5,954 nt of DNA from Cocleimonas sp. (GTDB taxonomy: Bacteria; Pseudomonadota; Gammaproteobacteria; Thiotrichales; Thiotrichaceae). Under the pieces are notes generated by a model. It did no database searches. It was not told the origin of the DNA and saw only the letters and a list, made by a program, of their open reading frames with translations. Shown piece after piece: positions 1-5,703 of the stretch. The stretch spans positions 1-5,954 of the forward strand of contig JAGLDQ010000155.1 in assembly GCA_023145535.1 (NCBI GenBank), in the 5' to 3' direction. Positions within the stretch are counted from its first letter, which is position 1. The number at the start of each line of letters is the position of its first letter. Position numbers and translations under genes: made by a program.

Positions 1-75
1 GCCACTAATTTACGCGGCGGACTGTTTAGTTGGTATCAAGCGGGGCTTGAAATTGTGCCACCGAATGCCAATTGA
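1..75 (+). CDS. Rhodanese-like domain protein, C-terminal end (partial)
   Basis: Only the last 24 codons and a TGA stop lie in the window; the start is off the left edge. The visible residues include NLRGGLFSWYQAGLEIV. This matches the end of rhodanese (sulfurtransferase-like) domains, which typically finish with an N-L-x-G-G-[IL]-x-x-W-x-x-A-G-x-x-[IV] segment after the active-site loop. The catalytic cysteine would lie upstream and cannot be seen, so activity cannot be judged. Family assignment rests on this short tail alone. The gene is followed after 25 bp by a strong hairpin, consistent with the end of a transcript. Confidence 0.62.
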   Translation, partial: ATNLRGGLFSWYQAGLEIVPPNAN

Positions 76-100
76 GATGAGTCACCATCAACCGTTTATG

Positions 101-128
101 ATCGGGATATTGTCGGCAATATCCCGAT
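101..128 (+). terminator. Perfect 12-bp hairpin downstream of the rhodanese gene
   Basis: ATCGGGATATTG (101-112) and CAATATCCCGAT (117-128) are exact reverse complements around a TCGG tetraloop. The hairpin lies 25 bp past the rhodanese stop and 65 bp before the next gene. Neither strand has a T-run right after the stem (plus strand continues AAAGAAATTC), so it is not a textbook intrinsic terminator. It could be a U-tract-poor terminator, an RNA 3'-end stabiliser, or a protein-binding palindrome. The structure is certain; the function is inferred from position. Confidence 0.5.
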
Positions 129-193
129 AAAGAAATTCCACAAAACAGAATAAACCGCGTATCCTTATCATCTATAAATAATCATAACCCTAG

Positions 194-1348
194 ATGAATC
201 TCATGAAGCAAATCATAGCCTATCTTTCCCTTCTCTTACTGAGCGCCTGCTCCTTAAATCCGATAACAACCGACTCATCCTCCCCCAACGTCAAAAAAAA
301 CCCTGATACTTCTCGCCATATCAATGTCATGGCGCTTAAAGACACGGCCACATTAGCCACCATTACACCGCAATTAGCACAATCTAAAATGGTCTTAGTG
401 GGTGAAAGCCACACGACTTATGGGGATCATTTAAATCAATTGGCGATTATTAAAAATCTACGTCCGCATTGGAAGCAGATGGCCATTGGTCTTGAGTTTG
501 TGCAATACCCCTTTCAACAGGGATTAGATGACTATATTGCAGGGAAAATTAATCAGGAAGAAATGCTACGCCAAACCCAATGGTATGATCGCTGGCGTTA
601 TGATTTCCGCCTTTATCGCCCTATTTTTGAATACGCCAAACAACAAAAAATCCCACTCATTGCATTGAATACACCGCGCGAGATTACTAAGCGCATTAGT
701 AAAGTCGGTATTAAAGCACTCAATAAAAAAGAACGCGCCCAGTTGCCTCAACAAATCGATCAGAGTAATCAGCTTTACCGCTTAAAACTTGAAAAAGTCT
801 ATAGCCAACACGGTGGAAAGAGCCGTAGCAAAAAATTTGAACGCTTCTATCAAGCGCAACTTGCTTGGGATGAAACGATGGCGGATCAAGCGGCTAAATT
901 TATCAGAAAAAATCCTGCGTATCGTATGGTTATTTTAGCGGGCAGCGGGCATCTGGAAGATCGTCATGGCATCCCCTCACGCTTGCAACGTAGAATAAAG
1001 AGCAAGCCTATCGTTGTACTTAATGGAATTAAAGGCACGCCTAGCGCTTCACAAGCAGATTACTTGCTATTTTCGCCTGAAAGTAAGCTTCCCAAAGCAG
1101 GCAAGATGGGAATCTTTATGGAAGATACCGCTAAAGGCGTACTCATTAGCAAAATAACAAAAGGAAGCGCGAGTGCTAAAGCGGGTTTAAAGAAAGGTGA
1201 TTTAATCACCCATTTGAATAACAATAAGGTCAGCAAGATTGAAGATATTAAAATTAGCCTGATGGATGCTCAACCTAAACAAAAGATAAGCCTTGCTATC
1301 CTACGCGCTGGAAAAAAGAAAATATCCAAAAGGATAGTACTGCAATAA
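194..1348 (+). CDS. ChaN-family lipoprotein with C-terminal PDZ domain
   Basis: Predicted outer-envelope lipoprotein of 384 aa. The N-terminus has a basic, hydrophobic signal ending in lipobox LSAC, with Cys19 as the lipidation site. A low-complexity Ser/Pro/Lys linker (about 20-45) follows. The ChaN/DUF399 domain (about 55-285) shows GESH (70-73), GLEF (99-102), ALNTPREI (157-164), LAWDETMA (223-230) and AGSGHLEDRHGIPSRL (249-264). A PDZ-like domain (about 304-384) contains KGVLISKITKGSASAKAGL followed by KKGDLI. ChaN proteins are haem-binding lipoproteins linked to iron uptake; the PDZ part suggests binding of a partner or peptide in the periplasm. A haem role here is inferred from the family; no haem or iron transport gene is adjacent. 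A second in-frame ATG at 203 (MKQIIAY) gives an equally good signal peptide. Neither start has a clear ribosome-binding site. A TATAAA at 173-178 could be a -10 box but has no matching -35. Confidence 0.88.
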   Translation: MNLMKQIIAYLSLLLLSACSLNPITTDSSSPNVKKNPDTSRHINVMALKDTATLATITPQLAQSKMVLVGESHTTYGDHLNQLAIIKNLRPHWKQMAIGLEFVQYPFQQGLDDYIAGKINQEEMLRQTQWYDRWRYDFRLYRPIFEYAKQQKIPLIALNTPREITKRISKVGIKALNKKERAQLPQQIDQSNQLYRLKLEKVYSQHGGKSRSKKFERFYQAQLAWDETMADQAAKFIRKNPAYRMVILAGSGHLEDRHGIPSRLQRRIKSKPIVVLNGIKGTPSASQADYLLFSPESKLPKAGKMGIFMEDTAKGVLISKITKGSASAKAGLKKGDLITHLNNNKVSKIEDIKISLMDAQPKQKISLAILRAGKKKISKRIVLQ

Positions 1349-1553
1349 GTGATAATTTATGTATACTATTCTAACCCTCTAAACTACTGATTTGTTGCCT
1401 AAACCCTACAAGTATCGATATTCATCTATTCAACATCCTAGGAATGGAGTACTTTAACCTCGTTGAGCAAGGCTAAAGCATCCGATTCCAGAAGGCATTA
1501 TCTGAAAAGTTAGAATACACACAATACTTGCAGGATTTAGGTCTTTATAAAAT
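1349..1553. other. Intergenic region between the ChaN-PDZ and esterase genes
   Basis: This 205-bp gap separates two genes on the same strand. It has no clear intrinsic terminator. The end of the ChaN gene and the start of the gap can pair imperfectly (GGATAGTAC at 1332-1340 with GTATACTATTC at about 1361-1371, two bases bulged), but no T-run follows. TTGCAG near 1528 and TATAAA near 1546 resemble promoter boxes but lie too close together (about 12 bp). A plus-strand frame is open from 1375 to 1560 apart from one TAA at 1474-1476; it may be a gene relic or chance. Confidence 0.4.
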
Positions 1554-2378
1554 ATGCTAAAAAAACCTCTCTTTCTTCTCTTCCTGCTATTAAGCCCTTC
1601 GCTACTTTTTGCCGATTCTATTGATTTATTTATTATGGGGGGGCAATCCAATATGCAAGGATGGCGCAGTGATGCCGCAGAATATCCGCAAGCGGGCATT
1701 AAGTTTGACCCTGATATTCCTTTTTATTGGGAGGCCGTTGATTACGCGTCATCCAAAGGCGAATGGCGTTCTTTAGAACCGCAAGCAGGGCATTTTATTA
1801 AGGGACATTTTGGCCCTGAGGTGATGTTTTCTCGCCAACTTAAACGCTCTGGGCTTCACCCCGCTATTTTTAAATACAGTTTTGGTAGTAGTAATTTACG
1901 CGATGTCTGGAAGACTCCAGGCGCAGGGGGTCTCTACGATAAAATGACCCATCAATTAAAACGCGCGATTAAGCTGCTTAAATTTCAAGGTCATCAGGTT
2001 AATATCCGTGCTTTTATTTGGATTCAGGGCGAGAGTGACGCGGATACGGATAAACTAGCGGAAGCGTATTATCACAATTTACGCAATATGCTACATCACT
2101 TCCGACACACTATTGTGAAAAATCCTAAGTTACCCATCCTCTTAGGTCTCGATGAACAACATCCGCGTGTTGCGATACGCCCCGCCGTGGTGGAAGCACA
2201 GAAGAAAATTGCTGCCGATGACCCTAATATTAACTTTATCTCCATGCGCGGTCTGGAAAAGTCAGATGTAACCCACCTTACTGCAAAAGGTGTGATCGCA
2301 CATGGCGAGCGCTTGTATAATAGTTATATCAAACTGACCTACTTACCCCCTAAATTAGAAAAATTATGGCAGGAGTAA
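1554..2378 (+). CDS. Exported SGNH / sialate O-acetylesterase-like hydrolase
   Basis: Predicted secreted carbohydrate-ester hydrolase of 274 aa in the SASA (DUF303) branch of the SGNH superfamily; such enzymes remove acetyl groups from sugars such as sialic acids or plant and cell-wall polysaccharides. Residues 1-20 form a signal peptide (LKK, a leucine-rich core, cleavage likely after LLFA). The nucleophile block GGQSNMQGW (29-37) places Ser32 as catalytic. WIQGESDAD (156-164) is the conserved Q-G-E-x-D block. SDVTHLTAKG (237-246) supplies a plausible catalytic Asp238/His241 pair. All key motifs are intact and the length is normal. The substrate is not predictable. The start lacks a good Shine-Dalgarno, but the signal peptide supports this ATG. 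Codons 28-30 form a run of seven G (1637-1643) and codons 2-4 end a run of seven A, both possible slippage sites. The exporter gene follows after 7 bp, so the two are probably co-transcribed. Confidence 0.86.
   Translation: MLKKPLFLLFLLLSPSLLFADSIDLFIMGGQSNMQGWRSDAAEYPQAGIKFDPDIPFYWEAVDYASSKGEWRSLEPQAGHFIKGHFGPEVMFSRQLKRSGLHPAIFKYSFGSSNLRDVWKTPGAGGLYDKMTHQLKRAIKLLKFQGHQVNIRAFIWIQGESDADTDKLAEAYYHNLRNMLHHFRHTIVKNPKLPILLGLDEQHPRVAIRPAVVEAQKKIAADDPNINFISMRGLEKSDVTHLTAKGVIAHGERLYNSYIKLTYLPPKLEKLWQE
2371..2375 (+). promoter_or_regulatory. Shine-Dalgarno AGGAG for the LysE/RhtB gene
   Basis: AGGAG ends one base before the esterase stop codon TAA (2376-2378) and 10 bases before the ATG at 2386. It is the clearest ribosome-binding site in the window and fixes the exporter start. 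Its position inside the end of the upstream gene suggests that both genes are read from one mRNA and may be translationally linked. Confidence 0.7.
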
Positions 2379-2385
2379 TAACCTC

Positions 2386-3024
2386 ATGGATTTATCGACT
2401 TGGTTGTTTTTTATTAGCATCACATTCGTCATCACGTTTAGCCCTGGCCCTGCCGTCTTATTAGCAATTACCAATAGCCTCCGCTTTGGTTTACGTACCA
2501 CCTTTTATTCAACCTTGGGCAATGAATTAGGGATCTTATTAGTCGCTTCCCTTGCGATGTTAGGACTGGGCGCAATTTTAACAACATCAACTACGTTATT
2601 TTTCGTCTTAAAAACCGTGGGGGCTGCTTACCTCATTTATCTTGGCGTTCGTCAATGGCGCTCAAAGGATAAGCTGCTTTCTCAAAAAACGGATCAAAGC
2701 AACGCACCAATACAAAGCAATCGCGTCTCTTTTGTACAAGGGTTCTTAGTGGCCGCCACAAACCCTAAAGCCATTCTATTTTTCAGCGCTTTGTTTCCAC
2801 AATTTATCAATATCAACCAGCCTTTAATGTTGCAATTTAGCATCTTAAGCGCAACCTTTACGCTCCTATCCATGATTTCACTCATGAGCTATGCCGTTTT
2901 AGCACAACGCAGTCAACAATGGTTTAGTACAGAGCATCGCACTGCTTGGTTTAATCGCATTTTTGGTGGGCTATTTATGGCACTGGGCATTGGCTTATTG
3001 CAGCTAGGAAACAAGCAAAACTAA
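2386..3024 (+). CDS. LysE/RhtB-family amino-acid exporter
   Basis: Inner-membrane efflux protein of 212 aa, the usual size of RhtB-type transporters, which export amino acids such as homoserine, threonine, leucine or lysine, or related metabolites. Family marks are SPGPAVLLAITNSLRFG (19-35), GNELG (45-49), VGAAYLIYLGVRQWRS (78-93) and FVQGFLVAATNPKAILFF (116-133). About six hydrophobic segments are visible (roughly 6-28, 42-65, 70-88, 116-138, 149-171, 190-208) with a polar cytoplasmic loop at about 90-115. The substrate cannot be predicted. It sits 7 bp behind the exported esterase gene with its own strong Shine-Dalgarno, probably as the second gene of an operon. The next gene is convergent, so transcription should end in the following 86 bp. 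Confidence 0.9.
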   Translation: MDLSTWLFFISITFVITFSPGPAVLLAITNSLRFGLRTTFYSTLGNELGILLVASLAMLGLGAILTTSTTLFFVLKTVGAAYLIYLGVRQWRSKDKLLSQKTDQSNAPIQSNRVSFVQGFLVAATNPKAILFFSALFPQFININQPLMLQFSILSATFTLLSMISLMSYAVLAQRSQQWFSTEHRTAWFNRIFGGLFMALGIGLLQLGNKQN

Positions 3025-3072
3025 AAGAAAAAAATGCTCCCAAATCTTGATTGCTTTCACTTAATTGATCCT

Positions 3073-3108
3073 TCATCTGCTCTTTAGGCTACATACAGAT
3101 GACAGCCT
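3073..3108. terminator. Overlapping hairpins between convergent genes
   Basis: Two stems share bases. TCATCTG (3073-3079) pairs perfectly with CAGATGA (3096-3102), and AGGCT (3086-3090) pairs with AGCCT (3104-3108), helped by CAT/ATG (3092-3094 with 3099-3101). They cannot form together. The region lies between the exporter stop and the ATL stop, the right place for a bidirectional transcript end. Neither stem is followed by a convincing T-run, so function as a terminator is only a positional inference. Confidence 0.3.
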
Positions 3109-3110
3109 GT

Positions 3111-3461
3111 TTAAAATGACAACGAAAACAGCAATTCACCAAGGTCAGGCTTCCAGCCAAAGCGCTTCAAATCAACCCTTCCATTATTCACCCGCACACC
3201 TTCCATTTCCAGTAAGTCCCATTGCCTTTGATATAACGGGCTATGGCTTGGAATCGATATTTTCCCTTGAGCATTTAGCACTCGATACCACGGCAAGGCT
3301 AACGGCTTCGAGGCTTTTCGCAACGCGGTTGATACAAATCGCGCCCGCCTTGGTAGCCCTGCTAAATCGGCTATCACACCATAACTAGAGACCTTGCCTT
3401 CTGGAATCAACTGCACAACTTGCCAAATGCGTTGTTGATTATTGGGCTTATCGTTATCCAT
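3111..3461 (-). CDS. atl: Alkyltransferase-like (ATL) DNA-damage-binding protein
   Basis: A 116-aa protein matching the DNA-binding domain of O6-methylguanine-DNA methyltransferases. Visible blocks are RIWQVVQLIPEGKVSSYGVIADLAG (11-35; Tyr27 is the likely base-flipping Tyr), LPRRARFVSTAL (36-47; Arg41 is the likely Arg finger) and PWYRVLNAQGKIS (57-69). In true methyltransferases the last block is PCHR and the Cys accepts the alkyl group. Here the Cys is Trp58, so the protein cannot transfer alkyl groups. ATLs such as E. coli YbaZ and yeast Atl1 bind O6-alkylguanine and flag it for nucleotide excision repair. Two oddities appear: the His that normally follows the Trp (PWHR) is Tyr59, and the usual VG after the Arg finger is VS. 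The C-terminus extends about 12 residues past the conserved RFGW. The start overlaps the antiporter stop by one base (TAATG) and has no clear ribosome-binding site, so coupling is likely. Confidence 0.88.
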   Translation of the reverse strand: MDNDKPNNQQRIWQVVQLIPEGKVSSYGVIADLAGLPRRARFVSTALRKASKPLALPWYRVLNAQGKISIPSHSPLYQRQWDLLEMEGVRVNNGRVDLKRFGWKPDLGELLFSLSF

Positions 3462-4702
3462 TACGTTTTCTGTATCAACTTACCAATCGTCAATCCTTGT
3501 ACAATAATCGAGAAAATCACCACAATATAAGTAATCACCAATAAGGCTTCACGGTACTCGTTATCAGGTAATGTCAGCACCAGCGCAATAGAGATGCCGC
3601 CCCGCAATCCGCCCCACGTCAAAATGCGGACAATACGTGGACTAAAATTTTTGCGAAGTTTCATGATAGAAACAGGCGTACCAACGGAGATAAAGCGTGC
3701 AAGCAAGGTCACAGGAATCATAATTAATCCTGCCCATAGATATTGCATTTCAAAGCTCAGTACCAGCACTTCTAGCCCAATTAATACAAAGAGAATCGCA
3801 TTAAGTATTTCATCAATTAACTCCCAGAAATTATCCAAATGTAGGCGGGTTTTTTCTGACATTGCAAAACGTCTGCCTTTATTACCAATTAATAAACCAG
3901 CAACTACCACCGCAATAGGGCCTGAGATATGAAGCGCACTAGCTAATGCATAGCCACCCAACACCAAGGCTAAAGTGAGTAAAATTTCAACCTGATAATT
4001 ATCAATACTGGCTAACATGCGGAAAGTGATATACCCCATAATAAAGCCAAATAGCGCACCCCCTAAAGCTTCTTGTGCAAATAAGAGCGCAATACTCGTT
4101 GCGTTTATTTCACTCTGCCCTCCTCCATGACCTGCACCCGCGATATTCAGCAACACGAGAAAAACTACAATCGCAACGCCATCATTAAAAAGTGATTCCC
4201 CTGCAATTTTGGTTTCTAATGATTTCGGTGCGCCGATGGTTTTTAGAATACCCATCACCGCAATAGGGTCGGTTGGGGAAATTAATGAGCCAAAGAGTAG
4301 ACAGTAAATTAATGGGATCTCTAAGCCAATAAAAGCAAAAATATAATAAGAGGCAAAGCCAATCATAAAGGTTGATGCAATAACGCCCACGCTAGCAAGA
4401 ATCGCAACCACCCACTTTTGCTTATTCAACTCATCTAAATGCACATGCAATGCACCCGCAAATAATAAGGCACTTAACATGCCTTGCATCAGTGTTTCAT
4501 TAAAGTTGACTTGTGCGAGTAAATGCTTGGCATGATCTTCTAATGGAAAACCAAATTTACCGAGCACAATAATGCTCAATGAGAGTAATAGCGCAATAAC
4601 TAGCAAACCAATCGTCGTTGGTAATTTAATATAACGATGATTAATATAGCTAAACAAAGCAGCAAGAGAAATAAGAATGGCGAGTGTATCGGTTATTAAC
4701 AT
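3461..4702 (-). CDS. CPA1-type Na+/H+ (cation/proton) antiporter
   Basis: Inner-membrane monovalent cation/proton antiporter of 413 aa, similar to NhaP/NHE-type CPA1 proteins, which expel Na+ (or exchange K+) for protons and control ion balance and cytoplasmic pH. About 12 hydrophobic segments span the chain. Diagnostic motifs are FAGALHVHLDEL (81-92), SPTDPIAVMGILK (142-154), GESLFNDGVAIVVF (168-181; Glu169 and the Asn173-Asp174 ion-binding pair), HISGPIAVVVAGLLIG (258-273), ARF (335-337) and WGGLRGGISIAL (363-374). The ND pair marks CPA1, and there is no large C-terminal regulatory domain. All key residues are intact. The start at 4702 has at best a weak AAAGAAA upstream. A TTGCCA (4748-4743) and TATAAC (4728-4723) on this strand lie only 14 bp apart, so the promoter is unresolved. 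The stop overlaps the ATL start, suggesting one mRNA. Preference for Na+ or K+ cannot be read from sequence. Confidence 0.93.
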   Translation of the reverse strand: MLITDTLAILISLAALFSYINHRYIKLPTTIGLLVIALLLSLSIIVLGKFGFPLEDHAKHLLAQVNFNETLMQGMLSALLFAGALHVHLDELNKQKWVVAILASVGVIASTFMIGFASYYIFAFIGLEIPLIYCLLFGSLISPTDPIAVMGILKTIGAPKSLETKIAGESLFNDGVAIVVFLVLLNIAGAGHGGGQSEINATSIALLFAQEALGGALFGFIMGYITFRMLASIDNYQVEILLTLALVLGGYALASALHISGPIAVVVAGLLIGNKGRRFAMSEKTRLHLDNFWELIDEILNAILFVLIGLEVLVLSFEMQYLWAGLIMIPVTLLARFISVGTPVSIMKLRKNFSPRIVRILTWGGLRGGISIALVLTLPDNEYREALLVITYIVVIFSIIVQGLTIGKLIQKT

Positions 4703-4986
4703 GTTGATTTCTTTTGTTAGTTGTTATAAAGAAAGAGTAAATTGGCAAAGATAGGTGCAATGTGTTTTATTTTTTTGATGTACTTTTGCTTTGCTTTTTT
4801 CTGTGACGTATTTTTTATTTAACTCGCTAGGCTCTATTAACATTTGATGATCACTTCCCCTTTTTGCCTATTTTCCTTCTTTCTGCGTTAAATAAAAACC
4901 GCGTAACCCTACTATGCGCTTATTTTTTGCCTTGATAGAAGAAAAAACCGACTAAAAGTGACAATATAACCCAATGTCAATCAAAC
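4703..4986. other. Intergenic region upstream of the antiporter, with A-tracts
   Basis: This 284-bp gap lies between two minus-strand genes and should hold the end of the YdjM-like transcript and the antiporter promoter. On the minus strand it carries several A-runs (4816-4811, 4800-4795, 4787-4784, 4776-4770, 4768-4765); the middle three are about 12 bp apart, close to helical phasing. Such tracts can bend DNA or act like UP elements. No spaced -35/-10 pair is convincing. Near 4890-4920 a very weak stem precedes a T-rich stretch on the minus strand. No gene longer than about 15 codons is credible here. Confidence 0.4.
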
Positions 4987-5703
4987 CTAGTACAGCAGGT
5001 TATTTAAATTAGGGGGTAACATTCTCTCCCCTATTATTTGATAAGTTTCAGCAGAGAGAAACGTATTAATAAACACCGTGGGGCTGGGTGATAAAGAATA
5101 AGACCCCATCGCGATACCAAAAATAATGCCTGAGCTTGCCCATTGCTTGGTATCAACAATCTTCATTGCCGTACCAAAAGAGCGTTTTATGCGACGATTC
5201 GTAAAATCCACCGAATAAAGCTCATCAAGTACTAGGTGGATAATAAAACCATAGAAAACGAGCAGTCCAATTAACCATGATACAAACGCCGTTTTATCAT
5301 AAAAGTTAAAACTGATTGCCGTACTAAAAAAAGCAAAGGCAAAAGCCGCAATTAAGGAGTGAAATGCACCTCGATGCTTGGTGAATTTATGAAAAATCAT
5401 CCAAATAGGATAACGAATAGTGGCATAAATAATCAACCCTATGACCCATAATTCGACAATTGCCAACTTATTTTTGGTGGAAAATACCCATAAAAAAGCA
5501 ACAATCATACCAATAAGAGAGAAAATAATACGGCTGGGGTACGAACGCTGCAAATCCACATCGGGCAAAATACCGCCAATCGTTCCCGCGAGCGTAAGCA
5601 ATAGCGCATCGCTCGCGCCAATGAAACCCACTTGCAAACACAGCGTTGATAATAAGCCTGATGCAACGGCGGCGACGGTGATATGTGTATTAAAATTTGC
5701 CAT
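4987..5703 (-). CDS. YdjM/DUF457-type membrane-bound metal-dependent hydrolase
   Basis: A 238-aa multi-pass membrane protein of the YdjM-like family (predicted zinc- or metal-dependent hydrolases). Candidate metal ligands are conserved in order: His7 in NTHITVAA, Asp48 and Asp50 in GGILPDVDLQ, His110 and His115 in KHRGAFHSL, and His156 and Asp160 in IHLVLDELYSVDF. Hydrophobic segments (roughly 9-29, 33-47, 58-74, 84-103, 115-133, 140-159, 190-206) place these residues near the membrane surface. Members are mostly annotated by similarity and the substrate is unknown. E. coli ydjM is part of the SOS response, but I see no CTG-N10-CAG LexA-type site just upstream here. No Shine-Dalgarno is visible before the ATG; the start is chosen because the conserved His lies six residues in. 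An 8-bp inverted repeat sits inside the 5' part of the gene. Confidence 0.85.
   Translation of the reverse strand: MANFNTHITVAAVASGLLSTLCLQVGFIGASDALLLTLAGTIGGILPDVDLQRSYPSRIIFSLIGMIVAFLWVFSTKNKLAIVELWVIGLIIYATIRYPIWMIFHKFTKHRGAFHSLIAAFAFAFFSTAISFNFYDKTAFVSWLIGLLVFYGFIIHLVLDELYSVDFTNRRIKRSFGTAMKIVDTKQWASSGIIFGIAMGSYSLSPSPTVFINTFLSAETYQIIGERMLPPNLNNLLY
5587..5617. repeat. 8-bp inverted repeat inside the YdjM-like gene
   Basis: CGCGAGCG (5587-5594) and CGCTCGCG (5610-5617) are exact reverse complements around a 15-base loop. They form a GC-rich patch in an otherwise AT-rich gene. In the protein the segment encodes the Gly-Ala-Ser-Asp to Thr-Leu-Ala-Gly stretch ahead of the PDVD motif, so it may simply reflect coding for small residues. 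As mRNA it could fold about 90-115 bases after the start codon. Confidence 0.5.

Noticed and set aside
150..178. Sigma-70 promoter for the ChaN gene with TATAAA at 173-178
   Set aside because: No -35-like hexamer is present at 16-18 bp spacing, and the implied leader would be very short.
1444..1476. 10-residue small ORF with AGGA immediately before its ATG
   Set aside because: The AGGA directly abuts the ATG, too close to serve as a ribosome-binding site, and the peptide is too short to judge.
1454..1699. 81-codon minus-strand open frame
   Set aside because: It overlaps the signal peptide and catalytic serine region of the esterase on the opposite strand.
3065..3388. 107-codon plus-strand open frame
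   Set aside because: It lies antisense to the ATL gene, whose conserved motifs prove the minus strand is coding.
3111..3461. Active O6-methylguanine-DNA methyltransferase
   Set aside because: The alkyl-acceptor Cys is Trp58, so the protein is an ATL rather than a methyltransferase.
3594..3932. 112-codon plus-strand open frame
   Set aside because: It is antisense to the conserved C-terminal half of the antiporter and resembles no family.
4890..4920. Possible terminator for the YdjM-like transcript
   Set aside because: Only three consecutive base pairs form in the stem before the T-rich stretch, which is too weak to call.
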